Assembly: GCF_027625935.1 (NCBI RefSeq)
Contig: NZ_CP115300.1
Span: forward strand, 3,410,001 to 3,474,000
Length of the DNA stretch: 64,000 bases
Reading direction: 5' to 3'
Source of the DNA: Streptomyces camelliae
GTDB taxonomy: Bacteria; Actinomycetota; Actinomycetes; Streptomycetales; Streptomycetaceae
Shown here: positions 1-7,540 of the stretch, piece after piece
How positions within the stretch are numbered: the stretch's first letter is position 1
Layout: the number at the start of each line of letters is the position of its first letter
Program-made: the position numbers and the translations under genes
Notes under the pieces: model-generated
Told to the model about the DNA's origin: nothing
The model's database searches: none
Seen by the model: the letters and a program-made list of their open reading frames with translations, nothing else

Positions 1-296
1 AGGGCAAGCTGTGGCCGAAGGACGACGAGGAGCGTGCACGGGCCATCGACGCCGGGCACGATCTGGACCGCGTTCTGACGACGGACGACCTGGTGTCCGG
101 GGAGAACGTGTTCTTCGTCGCGACCGGCATCACCGACGGTGAGCTGCTGCGGGGTGTGCGGTACCGGTCGGAGACCGCGCTGACCGAGTCGATCGTGATG
201 CGGTCGAAGTCGGGGACGGTGCGGAGGATCGACTCCGAGCACCGGCTCAGCAAGCTGCGGGCGTACAGCGCGATCGACTTCGACAAGGCCAAGTAG
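1..296 (+). CDS. glpX: Class II fructose-1,6-bisphosphatase GlpX, C-terminal part
   Basis: The gene enters from the left edge; codons can be read from position 3 to the TAG at 294-296, about 97 residues. It ends with the segments [17 protein letters not shown] and [14 protein letters not shown], which are typical of the GlpX family. GlpX removes the 1-phosphate from fructose-1,6-bisphosphate in gluconeogenesis. The start and the metal-binding N-terminal half lie outside the window. The presence of GTP-dependent PEP carboxykinase later in the window fits gluconeogenic growth, although the two genes are far apart. The family call is firm. Confidence 0.93.
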   Translation, partial: GKLWPKDDEERARAIDAGHDLDRVLTTDDLVSGENVFFVATGITDGELLRGVRYRSETALTESIVMRSKSGTVRRIDSEHRLSKLRAYSAIDFDKAK

Positions 297-455
297 GTCC
301 GGGCCGAGTACGCCTGTTCAAAGGGGGCGCGTGGGGCGCCGGCGACTGCGGGTGGTTCGTGGTTGCTCGCGCCCACGCGGCGCAGCCGCACATCGATACA
401 GCCCCGCGCCCCTTCAGGTTGGGTTGCGCCCCCAGTGTGGAGAGGGCGCCCCTCC

Positions 456-833
456 CTAACCCGCCATCCTGTTCGCCGCCGTCGTCCTCGCCGCCTTCTT
501 CAGTTCCATCTCCCTGCGCCGGCGGCGCGCCAGGACCACGCGGCGTTCCGCTGCCGTGAGGCCGCCCCAGACGCCGTAGGGCTCGGGCTGGAGGAGAGCG
601 TGTTCACGGCACTCGACCATCACCGGGCAGCGGGCACAGACACGCTTGGCCGCCTCCTCGCGGGACAGGCGGGCGGCGGTCGGCTCTTTCGACGGCGCGA
701 AGAACAGGCCGGCCTCGTCGCGCCGGCACACCGCTTCGGTGTGCCAGGGTGCGTCTTGGTCCCTGTCTCGCGCTGGCACCCGCTGGGCCGGAAGGGCAGC
801 GACCTGCAGGGACGAATGCGGCGGTTGCAGCAC
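456..833 (-). CDS. WhiB-like iron-sulfur transcription factor
   Basis: This 125-residue protein has the WhiB signature. Four cysteines (C36, C66, C69, C75; spacing C-x29-C-x2-C-x5-C) would ligate a 4Fe-4S cluster. They are followed by the GVWGG turn (residues 87-91) and a very basic C-terminal stretch around VVLARRRRREM that contacts DNA. WhiB-like proteins bind the sigma factor region 4 and control development and redox responses in actinobacteria. The GTG start at 833 is supported by AGGAG seven bases upstream. From memory the position between glpX and a DUF1707 gene matches wblI of S. coelicolor, but I do not assign the symbol without an alignment. Confidence 0.93.
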   Translation of the reverse strand: MLQPPHSSLQVAALPAQRVPARDRDQDAPWHTEAVCRRDEAGLFFAPSKEPTAARLSREEAAKRVCARCPVMVECREHALLQPEPYGVWGGLTAAERRVVLARRRRREMELKKAARTTAANRMAG

Positions 834-1007
834 GGTCTACTCCTGACGACGGCTTCGCGAGCGAGAGACGATGCAGCAAGGCCTACCCGCTGTGCGCGCG
901 CCTATGCACTGCGTTCCCAACCGCGGGCGCGCGACGGCTCGTTCGCGCCCCCTGGCCCCCGGTGCGGGAGGACCGGCCCCTTCCGGTCAGCGGCGGATGC
1001 GCGACCG

Positions 1008-1727
1008 TCAATGGCCCAGGTGTTTGCGCAGCTTCCTGTCGACCTTGTCCTGGACCCGCTCCAGCTTGCGGTCGACCTTGCTCTGCACCCGGTCCAGGAT
1101 GTCGCCCACGCGCTTGCCGCGCCGGGGCCGCGCCTCCACGCTGCCGAGGACGGCCCAGCCGTCGACGTAGACCACGGGGGCGTCGGCATCGACCGAGTCC
1201 AGCGTGTCCACCTCGAAACTGCCGAGGACACCGCCGCCGGTGCCGCGCAGCGACACGTTCTCCGGGACGCGGATCTGGACGTCACCGAAGACCGAGACGG
1301 CCTTGATCACGACCTGCTGATATTCGAAGATCGCCTCGCTGAGGTCGATCTCGACGCTGCCGAAGACCGAGTACGCGTGCAGCCTGCGCCCCGCGCGCCA
1401 GCGGCCTCGGCGCACAGCGCTGCTGAAGACCGCCACGACGTTGGTGTCCGCCTCGTGGGGTATCGCGCCCGGGGTGGGGCGGGGCGGGACCGGCGTGTAG
1501 GCGGGGGCGGCCGGCTGCTGGTGGGCGGCAGGCAGGTCCCGGATGAAGGCCTCCAGCTCACCCACCGTCTTGGCGTGCAGCACCCCCTCGACACGCTCGG
1601 CGTGCTCGTCGGCGGTCAGCCGGCCCTCGGCGAGGGCCTCGCGGAGGATGTCGGCGACCCGGTCACGGTCGGCGTCCGAGGCACGCAGCTCGGAGACAGG
1701 CGCATCGGTGTGCTTCTGAAGGTCCAC
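1008..1727 (-). CDS. DUF1707 / LiaF-like domain protein
   Basis: The 239-residue protein starts with a DUF1707 domain (residues about 11-65, with the LRASDADRDRV motif and a helical repeat LTADEHAERVEG). A Pro/Ala linker follows, then a beta-rich domain with repeated short SVFGSVEIDL / SVFGDVQIRV / AVLGSVEA strands, as in the C-terminal domain of LiaF/YvqF-type envelope-stress proteins. The last 35 residues are a charged coiled region with two KVDRKL repeats. There is no membrane segment, so it is probably cytoplasmic or peripheral. The start is GTG at 1727. It is divergent from the class I fumarase gene. The exact role is unknown. Confidence 0.85.
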   Translation of the reverse strand: MDLQKHTDAPVSELRASDADRDRVADILREALAEGRLTADEHAERVEGVLHAKTVGELEAFIRDLPAAHQQPAAPAYTPVPPRPTPGAIPHEADTNVVAVFSSAVRRGRWRAGRRLHAYSVFGSVEIDLSEAIFEYQQVVIKAVSVFGDVQIRVPENVSLRGTGGGVLGSFEVDTLDSVDADAPVVYVDGWAVLGSVEARPRRGKRVGDILDRVQSKVDRKLERVQDKVDRKLRKHLGH

Positions 1728-1895
1728 GGAAGCAGCGTACCGAAACGCGATAGATCGCGACTAGGGGCTGTGGAAAACGCGCGTGTCGCGAACTGAGCCT
1801 TACCTCACAGGTTCCGTGTCGGCGGCAGGTCCTAGGCTGGTGAGGCCCGCCAGCGTCGGCGGGCGGCCGTCCGTCACAGTGAGGAATGGGCTGAG

Positions 1896-3566
1896 ATGCC
1901 TGAGTTCGCGTACACCGATCTGCTCCCCCAGGGAGAGGACACCACCCCGTACCGGCTGGTGACCTCCGAGGGCGTGTCCACCGTCGAGGGGCCGGACGGG
2001 CGCACGTTCCTCACGGTGGAGCCGGAGGCGCTGCGCAAGCTGGCCGAGGAGGCCATCCACGACATCCAGCACTACCTGCGCCCGGCCCACCTCGCCCAGC
2101 TGCGCCGCATCATCGACGACCCGGAGGCCAGCGCCAACGACAAGTTCGTCGCGCTGGACCTGCTGAAGAACGCGAACATCGCGGCGGCGGGCGTGCTGCC
2201 GATGTGCCAGGACACCGGCACGGCGATCGTCATGGGCAAGCGCGGGCAGAACGTGCTGACGCAGGGCCGCGACGAGGAGGCGCTGAGCCGCGGCATCTAC
2301 GACGCCTACACCAAGCTGAACCTGCGCTACTCGCAGATGGCTCCGCTCACCATGTGGGAGGAGAAGAACACCGGCTCCAACCTCCCGGCGCAGATCGAGC
2401 TGTACGCGACCGACGGCGGCGCCTACAAGTTCCTGTTCATGGCGAAGGGCGGCGGCAGCGCCAACAAGTCGTTCCTGTACCAGGAGACGAAGGCCGTCCT
2501 GAACGAGGCCTCCATGATGAAGTTCCTGGAGGCGAAGATCCGTTCGCTGGGCACGGCCGCCTGCCCGCCGTACCACCTGGCGATCGTCGTCGGCGGTACG
2601 AGCGCCGAGTACGCGCTGAAGACCGCGAAGTACGCCTCCGCGCACTACCTGGACGAGATCCCGACGGAGGGCTCGGAGCTGGGCCACGGCTTCCGGGACA
2701 AGGAGCTGGAGCAGAAGGTCTTCGAGCTGACGCAGAAGATCGGCATCGGCGCGCAGTTCGGTGGCAAGTACTTCTGCCACGACGTCCGCGTGATCCGGCT
2801 CCCGCGCCACGGCGCCTCCTGCCCGGTCGCGATCGCCGTCTCCTGCTCGGCCGACCGCCAGGCCGTCGCGAAGATCACCGCCGAGGGCGTCTTCCTGGAG
2901 CAGCTGGAGACGGACCCGGCGCGCTTCCTGCCGGAGACGACCGACGAGCACCTGGAGCAGGATGGTGACGTCGTCAAGATCGACCTCAACCAGCCGATGG
3001 ACACGATCCTCGCCGAGCTGACCAAGTACCCGGTCAAGACCCGGCTTTCGCTGACCGGCCCGCTGGTCGTGGCCCGTGACATCGCGCACGCCAAGATCAA
3101 GGAGCGGCTGGACGCGGGCGAGGAGATGCCGCAGTACCTGAAGGACCACCCGGTGTACTACGCGGGCCCGGCGAAGACCCCTGAGGGCTACGCCTCCGGT
3201 TCCTTCGGGCCCACGACCGCCGGCCGTATGGACTCCTACGTGGAGCAGTTCCAGGCGGCGGGCGGCTCCAAGGTGATGCTCGCCAAGGGCAACCGCAGCA
3301 AGCAGGTCACCGACGCCTGCAACTCCCACGGCGGCTTCTACCTCGGCTCCATCGGCGGCCCCGCCGCCCGCCTCGCCCAGGACTGCATCAAGAAGGTCGA
3401 GGTCGTCGAGTACGAGGAGCTCGGCATGGAGGCCGTCTGGAAGATCGAGGTCGAGGACTTCCCGGCGTTCATCGTGGTGGACGACAAGGGCAACGACTTC
3501 TTCCAGGACCCGGCGCCGCAGCCGACGTTCACGACCATCCCGGTGCGGGGGCCCGGGCCGGCGTGA
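1896..3566 (+). CDS. fumB: Class I fumarate hydratase (4Fe-4S)
   Basis: This 556-residue enzyme converts fumarate and malate in the citric acid cycle. It belongs to the oxygen-labile class I family: C104 in [10 protein letters not shown] is the first cluster cysteine, and the segment [19 protein letters not shown] supplies another. The C-terminal beta domain carries [18 protein letters not shown] and SIGGPAA, typical of the swivelling domain. The length matches the single-chain FumA/FumB type. ATG at 1896 is preceded by a GAGGAATGGG region. A strong terminator follows. A class II fumarase lies 1.5 kb downstream, so the strain carries both types. Confidence 0.96.
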   Translation: MPEFAYTDLLPQGEDTTPYRLVTSEGVSTVEGPDGRTFLTVEPEALRKLAEEAIHDIQHYLRPAHLAQLRRIIDDPEASANDKFVALDLLKNANIAAAGVLPMCQDTGTAIVMGKRGQNVLTQGRDEEALSRGIYDAYTKLNLRYSQMAPLTMWEEKNTGSNLPAQIELYATDGGAYKFLFMAKGGGSANKSFLYQETKAVLNEASMMKFLEAKIRSLGTAACPPYHLAIVVGGTSAEYALKTAKYASAHYLDEIPTEGSELGHGFRDKELEQKVFELTQKIGIGAQFGGKYFCHDVRVIRLPRHGASCPVAIAVSCSADRQAVAKITAEGVFLEQLETDPARFLPETTDEHLEQDGDVVKIDLNQPMDTILAELTKYPVKTRLSLTGPLVVARDIAHAKIKERLDAGEEMPQYLKDHPVYYAGPAKTPEGYASGSFGPTTAGRMDSYVEQFQAAGGSKVMLAKGNRSKQVTDACNSHGGFYLGSIGGPAARLAQDCIKKVEVVEYEELGMEAVWKIEVEDFPAFIVVDDKGNDFFQDPAPQPTFTTIPVRGPGPA

Positions 3567-3580
3567 GTCCCGCGGGCGCA

Positions 3581-3633
3581 GGGCCCTCTGGTGCAGCTCG
3601 GTCGGATCGCGACCCCGAGTCACCAGGGGGCCC
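3581..3633 (+). terminator. Intrinsic terminator after class I fumarase
   Basis: The arm GGGCCCTCTGGTG (3581-3593) pairs with CACCAGGGGGCCC (3621-3633) with a single G-U pair. A nested CTCGG/CCGAG stem sits in the loop, and TTCCCTT follows. It lies just behind the fumarase stop codon. Confidence 0.8.
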
Positions 3634-3738
3634 TTCCCTTATGCCCCGAATGCGGGAGCGGAGCAATTCGAAATCCGGTTCCACAACTCCCGGAATTTGA
3701 GCAGCATTTGAGGAAACCACTCATCCCCCGGGAATTCC

Positions 3739-3767
3739 TTGACAGGGCAATAACGGCACGGCATGCT
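3739..3767 (+). promoter_or_regulatory. Putative promoter for the secreted protein/lipoprotein pair
   Basis: A perfect TTGACA (3739-3744) is followed after 17 bases by CATGCT (3762-3767), a plausible minus-10. The surrounding 3640-3790 is noticeably richer in A+T than the rest of the window. It lies about 75 bases before the ATG at 3843. No start site was measured. Confidence 0.45.
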
Positions 3768-3842
3768 CATGCCAGCGCGATCACACGAGAGCGATCGCCG
3801 GACCATGCGGGCCGAATCAGTTCGGCCGCACAGGGGGACTAA

Positions 3843-4394
3843 ATGAAGAAGAATGCTCAGCGTACCGTTGCGCTCATAGGCGCCTCCGCGGCTCTCGCCC
3901 TTCTGGGCACCACCCAACTGACCGGGGTGGCATTCGCGGCGGAAGGCTCCAGCAAGGTGGCGGCGGGAACGATGCACCCCGACGGGTGCCCGCCGGACCC
4001 CGGTTACCGCTTCAGCGCCGTCCAGCACCGCTACAAGGACATGGTGAGCAGCGTCGAGGGTACGAAGGACGAGACCATCGGGATCACCCTCACGCGGGGC
4101 GTGACGGTCACGGGGACCGTCACCGGCACGGTGTCCGCGGAGGAAGGCGTCATCTTCGCCAACGCGAAGGAGTCGGTGAGCGTGTCGCTCGCCAAGGCCA
4201 TCACGGCCCAGGTGTCCTACTCCTCCACCTGGAAGGTGCCCACCCGCGTCGGGTACCTGCACGCGGGTGCCGACGAGAAGAGCATGCACTGGGAGTACGG
4301 CTCCACCAACGGCGCCTGCAAGTGGCACGTCGCCCGCCAGGGCACGGCCGTCTTCCCGTACCACGTCCCCACGTTCTGGCACACCTCGTCATGA
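3843..4394 (+). CDS. Small secreted protein, unknown function, beta-rich
   Basis: The 183-residue product has a clear Sec signal peptide: MKKNAQR, then a hydrophobic core to about residue 28, with cleavage likely near AFA-AEG. The mature part is not recognised. Its middle (about residues 78-125) alternates Thr/Ser/Val residues (GVTVTGTVTGTVSAEEG, ESVSVSLAKAITAQVSYSS), the pattern of long amphipathic beta-strands. Cysteines at CPPDPG and GACKWH may form one disulfide. AGGGGGA precedes the ATG. The stop overlaps the start of the next gene (ATGA), so the two are one unit. A surface or pore-type role is only inferred from the strand pattern. Confidence 0.8.
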   Translation: MKKNAQRTVALIGASAALALLGTTQLTGVAFAAEGSSKVAAGTMHPDGCPPDPGYRFSAVQHRYKDMVSSVEGTKDETIGITLTRGVTVTGTVTGTVSAEEGVIFANAKESVSVSLAKAITAQVSYSSTWKVPTRVGYLHAGADEKSMHWEYGSTNGACKWHVARQGTAVFPYHVPTFWHTSS

Positions 4395-4858
4395 GGCGCC
4401 GGCTGAGCGCGGCCGGGACCGCGGTGCTCCTGCTCGGCCTGGCGGCGTGTTCGTCGTCCGGGCATGAGCCGTCCAAGCACGCTTCACCGACCGCGGCCTC
4501 TCCTTCCGGCTCCGCTCAGCAGGGCGGCGATCTCGTCGATCCGTCGATATACGGGCAATCCGTTTCCGGGGCGAAGACACTTCTCAACATTCGCGGAAAA
4601 GGTGATTCCTCGCCCTCCGTTCCCGGTGCGGGAAAGAGCGGCGATCTGGTAATCGCCGTGAGCTGTTCCGGAAAAGGATCGCTGAAGGTGGCGGACAAGT
4701 CCGGACGGCTTCTGCTCGGCATTGCCACCTGCGAGGGAAGTCCCGGAGCCATCTACAACAGCCGCGGGTCGTTCCGCCCGGACGACTCGGCCCTGAAACT
4801 GACCACGGACGCGGCTGTCGCCTGGCGCATCGCCGCCCTGCAGGCTCCACACGCATAG
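4391..4858 (+). CDS. Small lipoprotein, unknown function
   Basis: The ATG at 4391 overlaps the upstream stop by four bases, so translation is probably coupled. The 155-residue product begins MRRRLSAAG and has a lipobox LAAC, giving a lipid-anchored Cys after about 19 residues. A Ser/Pro/Ala-rich spacer follows, then a compact domain of about 100 residues containing two further cysteines (AVSCSG and IATCEG) that could form a disulfide. Several codons in 4540-4680 end in A or T, unlike neighbouring core genes, which suggests a less adapted, possibly acquired gene. It probably works with the secreted protein before it. No family is recognised. Confidence 0.82.
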   Translation: MRRRLSAAGTAVLLLGLAACSSSGHEPSKHASPTAASPSGSAQQGGDLVDPSIYGQSVSGAKTLLNIRGKGDSSPSVPGAGKSGDLVIAVSCSGKGSLKVADKSGRLLLGIATCEGSPGAIYNSRGSFRPDDSALKLTTDAAVAWRIAALQAPHA

Positions 4859-4880
4859 CCGCGCAGGGATGGCGAGCTCA

Positions 4881-4912
4881 GTGGGGGTGCGGTGAGTTCT
4901 CCGCACCCCCAC
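4881..4912 (+). terminator. Terminator hairpin after the lipoprotein gene
   Basis: A perfect 12-bp stem: GTGGGGGTGCGG (4881-4892), an 8-base loop, then CCGCACCCCCAC (4901-4912). It can serve both strands, because a minus-strand gene remnant ends at 4919. Confidence 0.8.
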
Positions 4913-4918
4913 AGCGGG

Positions 4919-5005
4919 TCATGCGCCGAACCCGGCCTCGCCCACGGCCGACACGAACGACACCCAGGCCGGCGATCGCTCACTCAGCGTAACCCCCGGG
5001 AACAA
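4919..5005 (-). pseudogene. Possible DUF397 C-terminal remnant
   Basis: Read on the minus strand, about 28 codons ending at TGA 4921-4919 give [19 protein letters not shown] and then GEAGFGA. The W-x2-FV-x2-V pattern is that of the C-terminus of DUF397 proteins, as in the intact DUF397 gene at 43457. Further upstream the frame runs into the fumC gene and shows no DUF397 N-terminus (no WRKSSYS motif), so this can only be a fragment. A chance match is possible. Confidence 0.25.
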
Positions 5006-5024
5006 CCCCACGTGCCCGATCGCT

Positions 5025-6419
5025 ATGACTGCCATGAGCGAATACCGCATCGAGCACGACTCCATGGGCGAGGTCCAGGTCCCGGCGCACGCCAAGTGGC
5101 GGGCGCAGACGCAGCGGGCCGTCGAGAACTTCCCCATCTCCGGCCAACGCATCGAGCGCGCGCACATCGAGGCCCTCGCCCGGATCAAGGGCGCCGCCGC
5201 CAGGGTGAACGCGCGGCTCGGGGTGCTCGACAAGGACATCGCCGAGGCGATCCAGGAGGCGGCGGAGGAGGTGGCCCGTGGGGACTGGGACGAGCACTTC
5301 CCCATCGATGTGTTCCAGACCGGCTCCGGCACCTCGTCCAACATGAACACCAACGAGGTCATCGCCACGCTCGCGAGTGAGCGGCTCGGGCGGGACGTGC
5401 ATCCGAACGACCACGTCAACGCCTCGCAGTCGTCCAACGACGTCTTCCCCTCCTCCATCCACATCGCCGCCACCGCCGCCGTCACCCACGAGCTGATCCC
5501 GGCCCTCACCCACCTCGCCGACTCCCTCACCCGCAAGAGCGAGGAGTTCGCCGATGTCGTGAAGTCCGGGCGGACCCACCTCATGGACGCCACGCCCGTG
5601 ACCCTGGGGCAGGAGTTCGGCGGGTACGCGGCGCAGGTCAGGTACGGCGTCGAGCGGCTCAGCGCCTCCCTGCCCCGGCTCGCCGAGCTGCCGCTGGGCG
5701 GGACCGCCGTGGGGACCGGGATCAACACCCCGCCCGGGTTCTCCGCCGCCGTCATCCAGGAGGTCGCCCGGGCCACCGGGCTGCCGCTCACCGAGGCCCG
5801 GGACCACTTCGAGGCGCAGGGTGCCCGGGACGGGATCGTGGAGACCAGCGGGCAGCTGAGGACCATCGCCGTCGGGCTGACCAAGATCGCCAACGATCTG
5901 CGGTGGATGGCGTCGGGGCCGCGCACCGGGCTCGCCGAGATCCGGCTCCCGGATCTGCAGCCCGGGTCGTCCATCATGCCGGGCAAGGTCAACCCGGTCG
6001 TACCGGAGGCCGTGTTGATGGTCGCGGCGCAGGTGATCGGCAACGACGCCACCATCACCACCGCCGGCGCCGCCGGGAACTTCGAGCTGAATGTCATGCT
6101 CCCGGTCATCGCCAAGAACGTGCTGGAGTCCGTACGGCTGCTCGCCAACGTGGCGCGCCTGCTCGCCGACCGGACCGTCGACGGCATCACCGCCGACCGG
6201 GAGCGGGCCCGGGAGTACGCCGAGTCGTCCCCGTCCGTGGTCACCCCGCTCAACAAGTACATCGGCTACGAGGAGGCCGCGAAGGTCGCCAAGAAGTCCC
6301 TCGCCGAGCGGAAGACCATCCGTCAGGTCGTCATCGAGAGCGGCTACGTCGAGCGCGGTGATCTGACGCTGGAGCAGCTCGACGAGGCGCTGGATGTCCT
6401 CGGGATGACGCGCCCGTAA
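5025..6419 (+). CDS. fumC: Class II fumarate hydratase FumC
   Basis: The 464-residue protein belongs to the fumarase/aspartase superfamily and hydrates fumarate without an iron-sulfur cluster. It shows the early substrate-site segment [14 protein letters not shown], the [14 protein letters not shown] segment, and the flexible signature loop [12 protein letters not shown] with the catalytic serine around residue 315. The length is typical for FumC. Two in-frame starts exist, ATG at 5025 and ATG at 5034; neither has a strong Shine-Dalgarno, so the first nine bases are uncertain. As an oxygen- and iron-independent enzyme it can replace the class I fumarase under oxidative stress. Confidence 0.97.
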   Translation: MTAMSEYRIEHDSMGEVQVPAHAKWRAQTQRAVENFPISGQRIERAHIEALARIKGAAARVNARLGVLDKDIAEAIQEAAEEVARGDWDEHFPIDVFQTGSGTSSNMNTNEVIATLASERLGRDVHPNDHVNASQSSNDVFPSSIHIAATAAVTHELIPALTHLADSLTRKSEEFADVVKSGRTHLMDATPVTLGQEFGGYAAQVRYGVERLSASLPRLAELPLGGTAVGTGINTPPGFSAAVIQEVARATGLPLTEARDHFEAQGARDGIVETSGQLRTIAVGLTKIANDLRWMASGPRTGLAEIRLPDLQPGSSIMPGKVNPVVPEAVLMVAAQVIGNDATITTAGAAGNFELNVMLPVIAKNVLESVRLLANVARLLADRTVDGITADRERAREYAESSPSVVTPLNKYIGYEEAAKVAKKSLAERKTIRQVVIESGYVERGDLTLEQLDEALDVLGMTRP

Positions 6420-6503
6420 CCGCGAGCGAACCTTTCCGGCCTGCGGCGCGGAACCGTGACCCGCACCGCAGCGTCGCATGTCTACGGCACCTAATATCTG
6501 TCC

Positions 6504-7193
6504 ATGACGGACGACGGAGCGATGACACCCACGGCGGCGGGAACTGCGAGCTACTGGACTCCCGGGACCAGGATCCTGTGGCGCTACCGGGAGAACGCCG
6601 GCGCCCGCTTCCATATCGCCCGGCCCGTCACCGTCGTACGCGACGACGCGGACCTGCTCGCCGTGTGGCTGGCCCCCGGCACCGAGTGTGTGAAGCCGGT
6701 CCTGGCCGACGGCACCCCGGTGCACATGGAGCCGCTGCGGTCCCGCTACACCAAGCCGCGCACGGTGCAGCGGGACCACTGGTTCGGCACCGGTGTGCTG
6801 AAGCTCGCCCAGCCCGGCCGGCCCTGGTCGGTGTGGCTGTTCTGGGAGCCGGGCTGGCGGTTCAAGAACTGGTACGTCAATCTGGAGCAGCCGCTGGCCC
6901 GCTGGGCGGGCGGAGTGGACTCCGAGGACTACTTCCTGGACATCTCCGTACAGCCGGACCGCAGCTGGCACTGGCGCGACGAGGACGAGTTCGCGCAGGC
7001 CCAGCGGGACGGGCTGATGGACGCGCGGACGGCCGAGACGGCGCGGGCGGCGGGGCGGGACGCGGTCGAGGCGATCGAGGCCTGGGGGGTGCCGTTCGCG
7101 GACGGCTGGCAGCACTGGCGCCCGGATCCGTCCTGGGCGGTACCTTCTCTCCCCGAGGACTGGGACCGTACGCCTGCGCACGTGTCCTCATGA
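6504..7193 (+). CDS. DUF402 domain protein
   Basis: This 229-residue protein matches the DUF402 (FomD-like) family: an N-terminal beta-barrel with WTPGTRILWRYREN, then WLFWEPGWRFKNWYVNLEQP, and the acidic DYFLDI segment that in this family binds divalent metal. Known relatives include nucleotidyl hydrolases such as FomD of fosfomycin synthesis, so a phosphatase or nucleotide hydrolase role is a reasonable guess. The C-terminal helix contains the conserved RDEDEFAQAQRDGLM segment. It stands alone after fumC, and the next gene follows after a gap with a possible small open frame. Confidence 0.88.
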   Translation: MTDDGAMTPTAAGTASYWTPGTRILWRYRENAGARFHIARPVTVVRDDADLLAVWLAPGTECVKPVLADGTPVHMEPLRSRYTKPRTVQRDHWFGTGVLKLAQPGRPWSVWLFWEPGWRFKNWYVNLEQPLARWAGGVDSEDYFLDISVQPDRSWHWRDEDEFAQAQRDGLMDARTAETARAAGRDAVEAIEAWGVPFADGWQHWRPDPSWAVPSLPEDWDRTPAHVSS

Positions 7194-7369
7194 GACCCTT
7201 GATGCGCCCCCGGGCAAGAAACGTAGGATCGTCCTCCGCAAACATGTCATCAGGGTCAGTGCGAAGCACTGTCGTTGAGGGGTGGTGGTCGGGTGGCGGG
7301 CGGGCGCACATGAGCAACTCCCGGAGCATGGGCCGGGTCTGACCGATCGTCACCGAGGGGCGGCAGGAC

Positions 7370-7540
7370 GTGAGCGAGGGGCACCAGGGCAACACGGCCG
7401 GCCACACCACCGGCACAGGAACAACCTCTCAGCACGCGGGAATTCCGTTCCTGGGACACGTATTGCGGGTATCGGGATTTCTGCGGGACCAACTGCGCGC
7501 CGGGCGCGCAGCCCCGGACGGATGGATGCGACACGCGTGA
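7370..7540 (+). CDS. Possible 56-aa leader peptide before the PP2C gene
   Basis: A GTG at 7370, three bases after GGCAGGA, opens a frame of 56 codons ending TGA 7538-7540. It overlaps the PP2C gene; a GTG of that gene at 7537 would form a GTGA coupling. The first 15 codons all end in G or C, as in real Streptomyces genes; later codons are mixed. The product has a hydrophobic C-terminal stretch FLGHVLRVSGFLRDQL. No family is recognised, and it could be chance. Confidence 0.3.
   Translation: MSEGHQGNTAGHTTGTGTTSQHAGIPFLGHVLRVSGFLRDQLRAGRAAPDGWMRHA

Noticed and set aside
1741..1800. TCGCGAC/GTCGCGA pair before the fumarase gene as a regulator site
   Set aside because: The words are short, partly self-palindromic and expected by chance at this GC content; no known actinobacterial operator matches.
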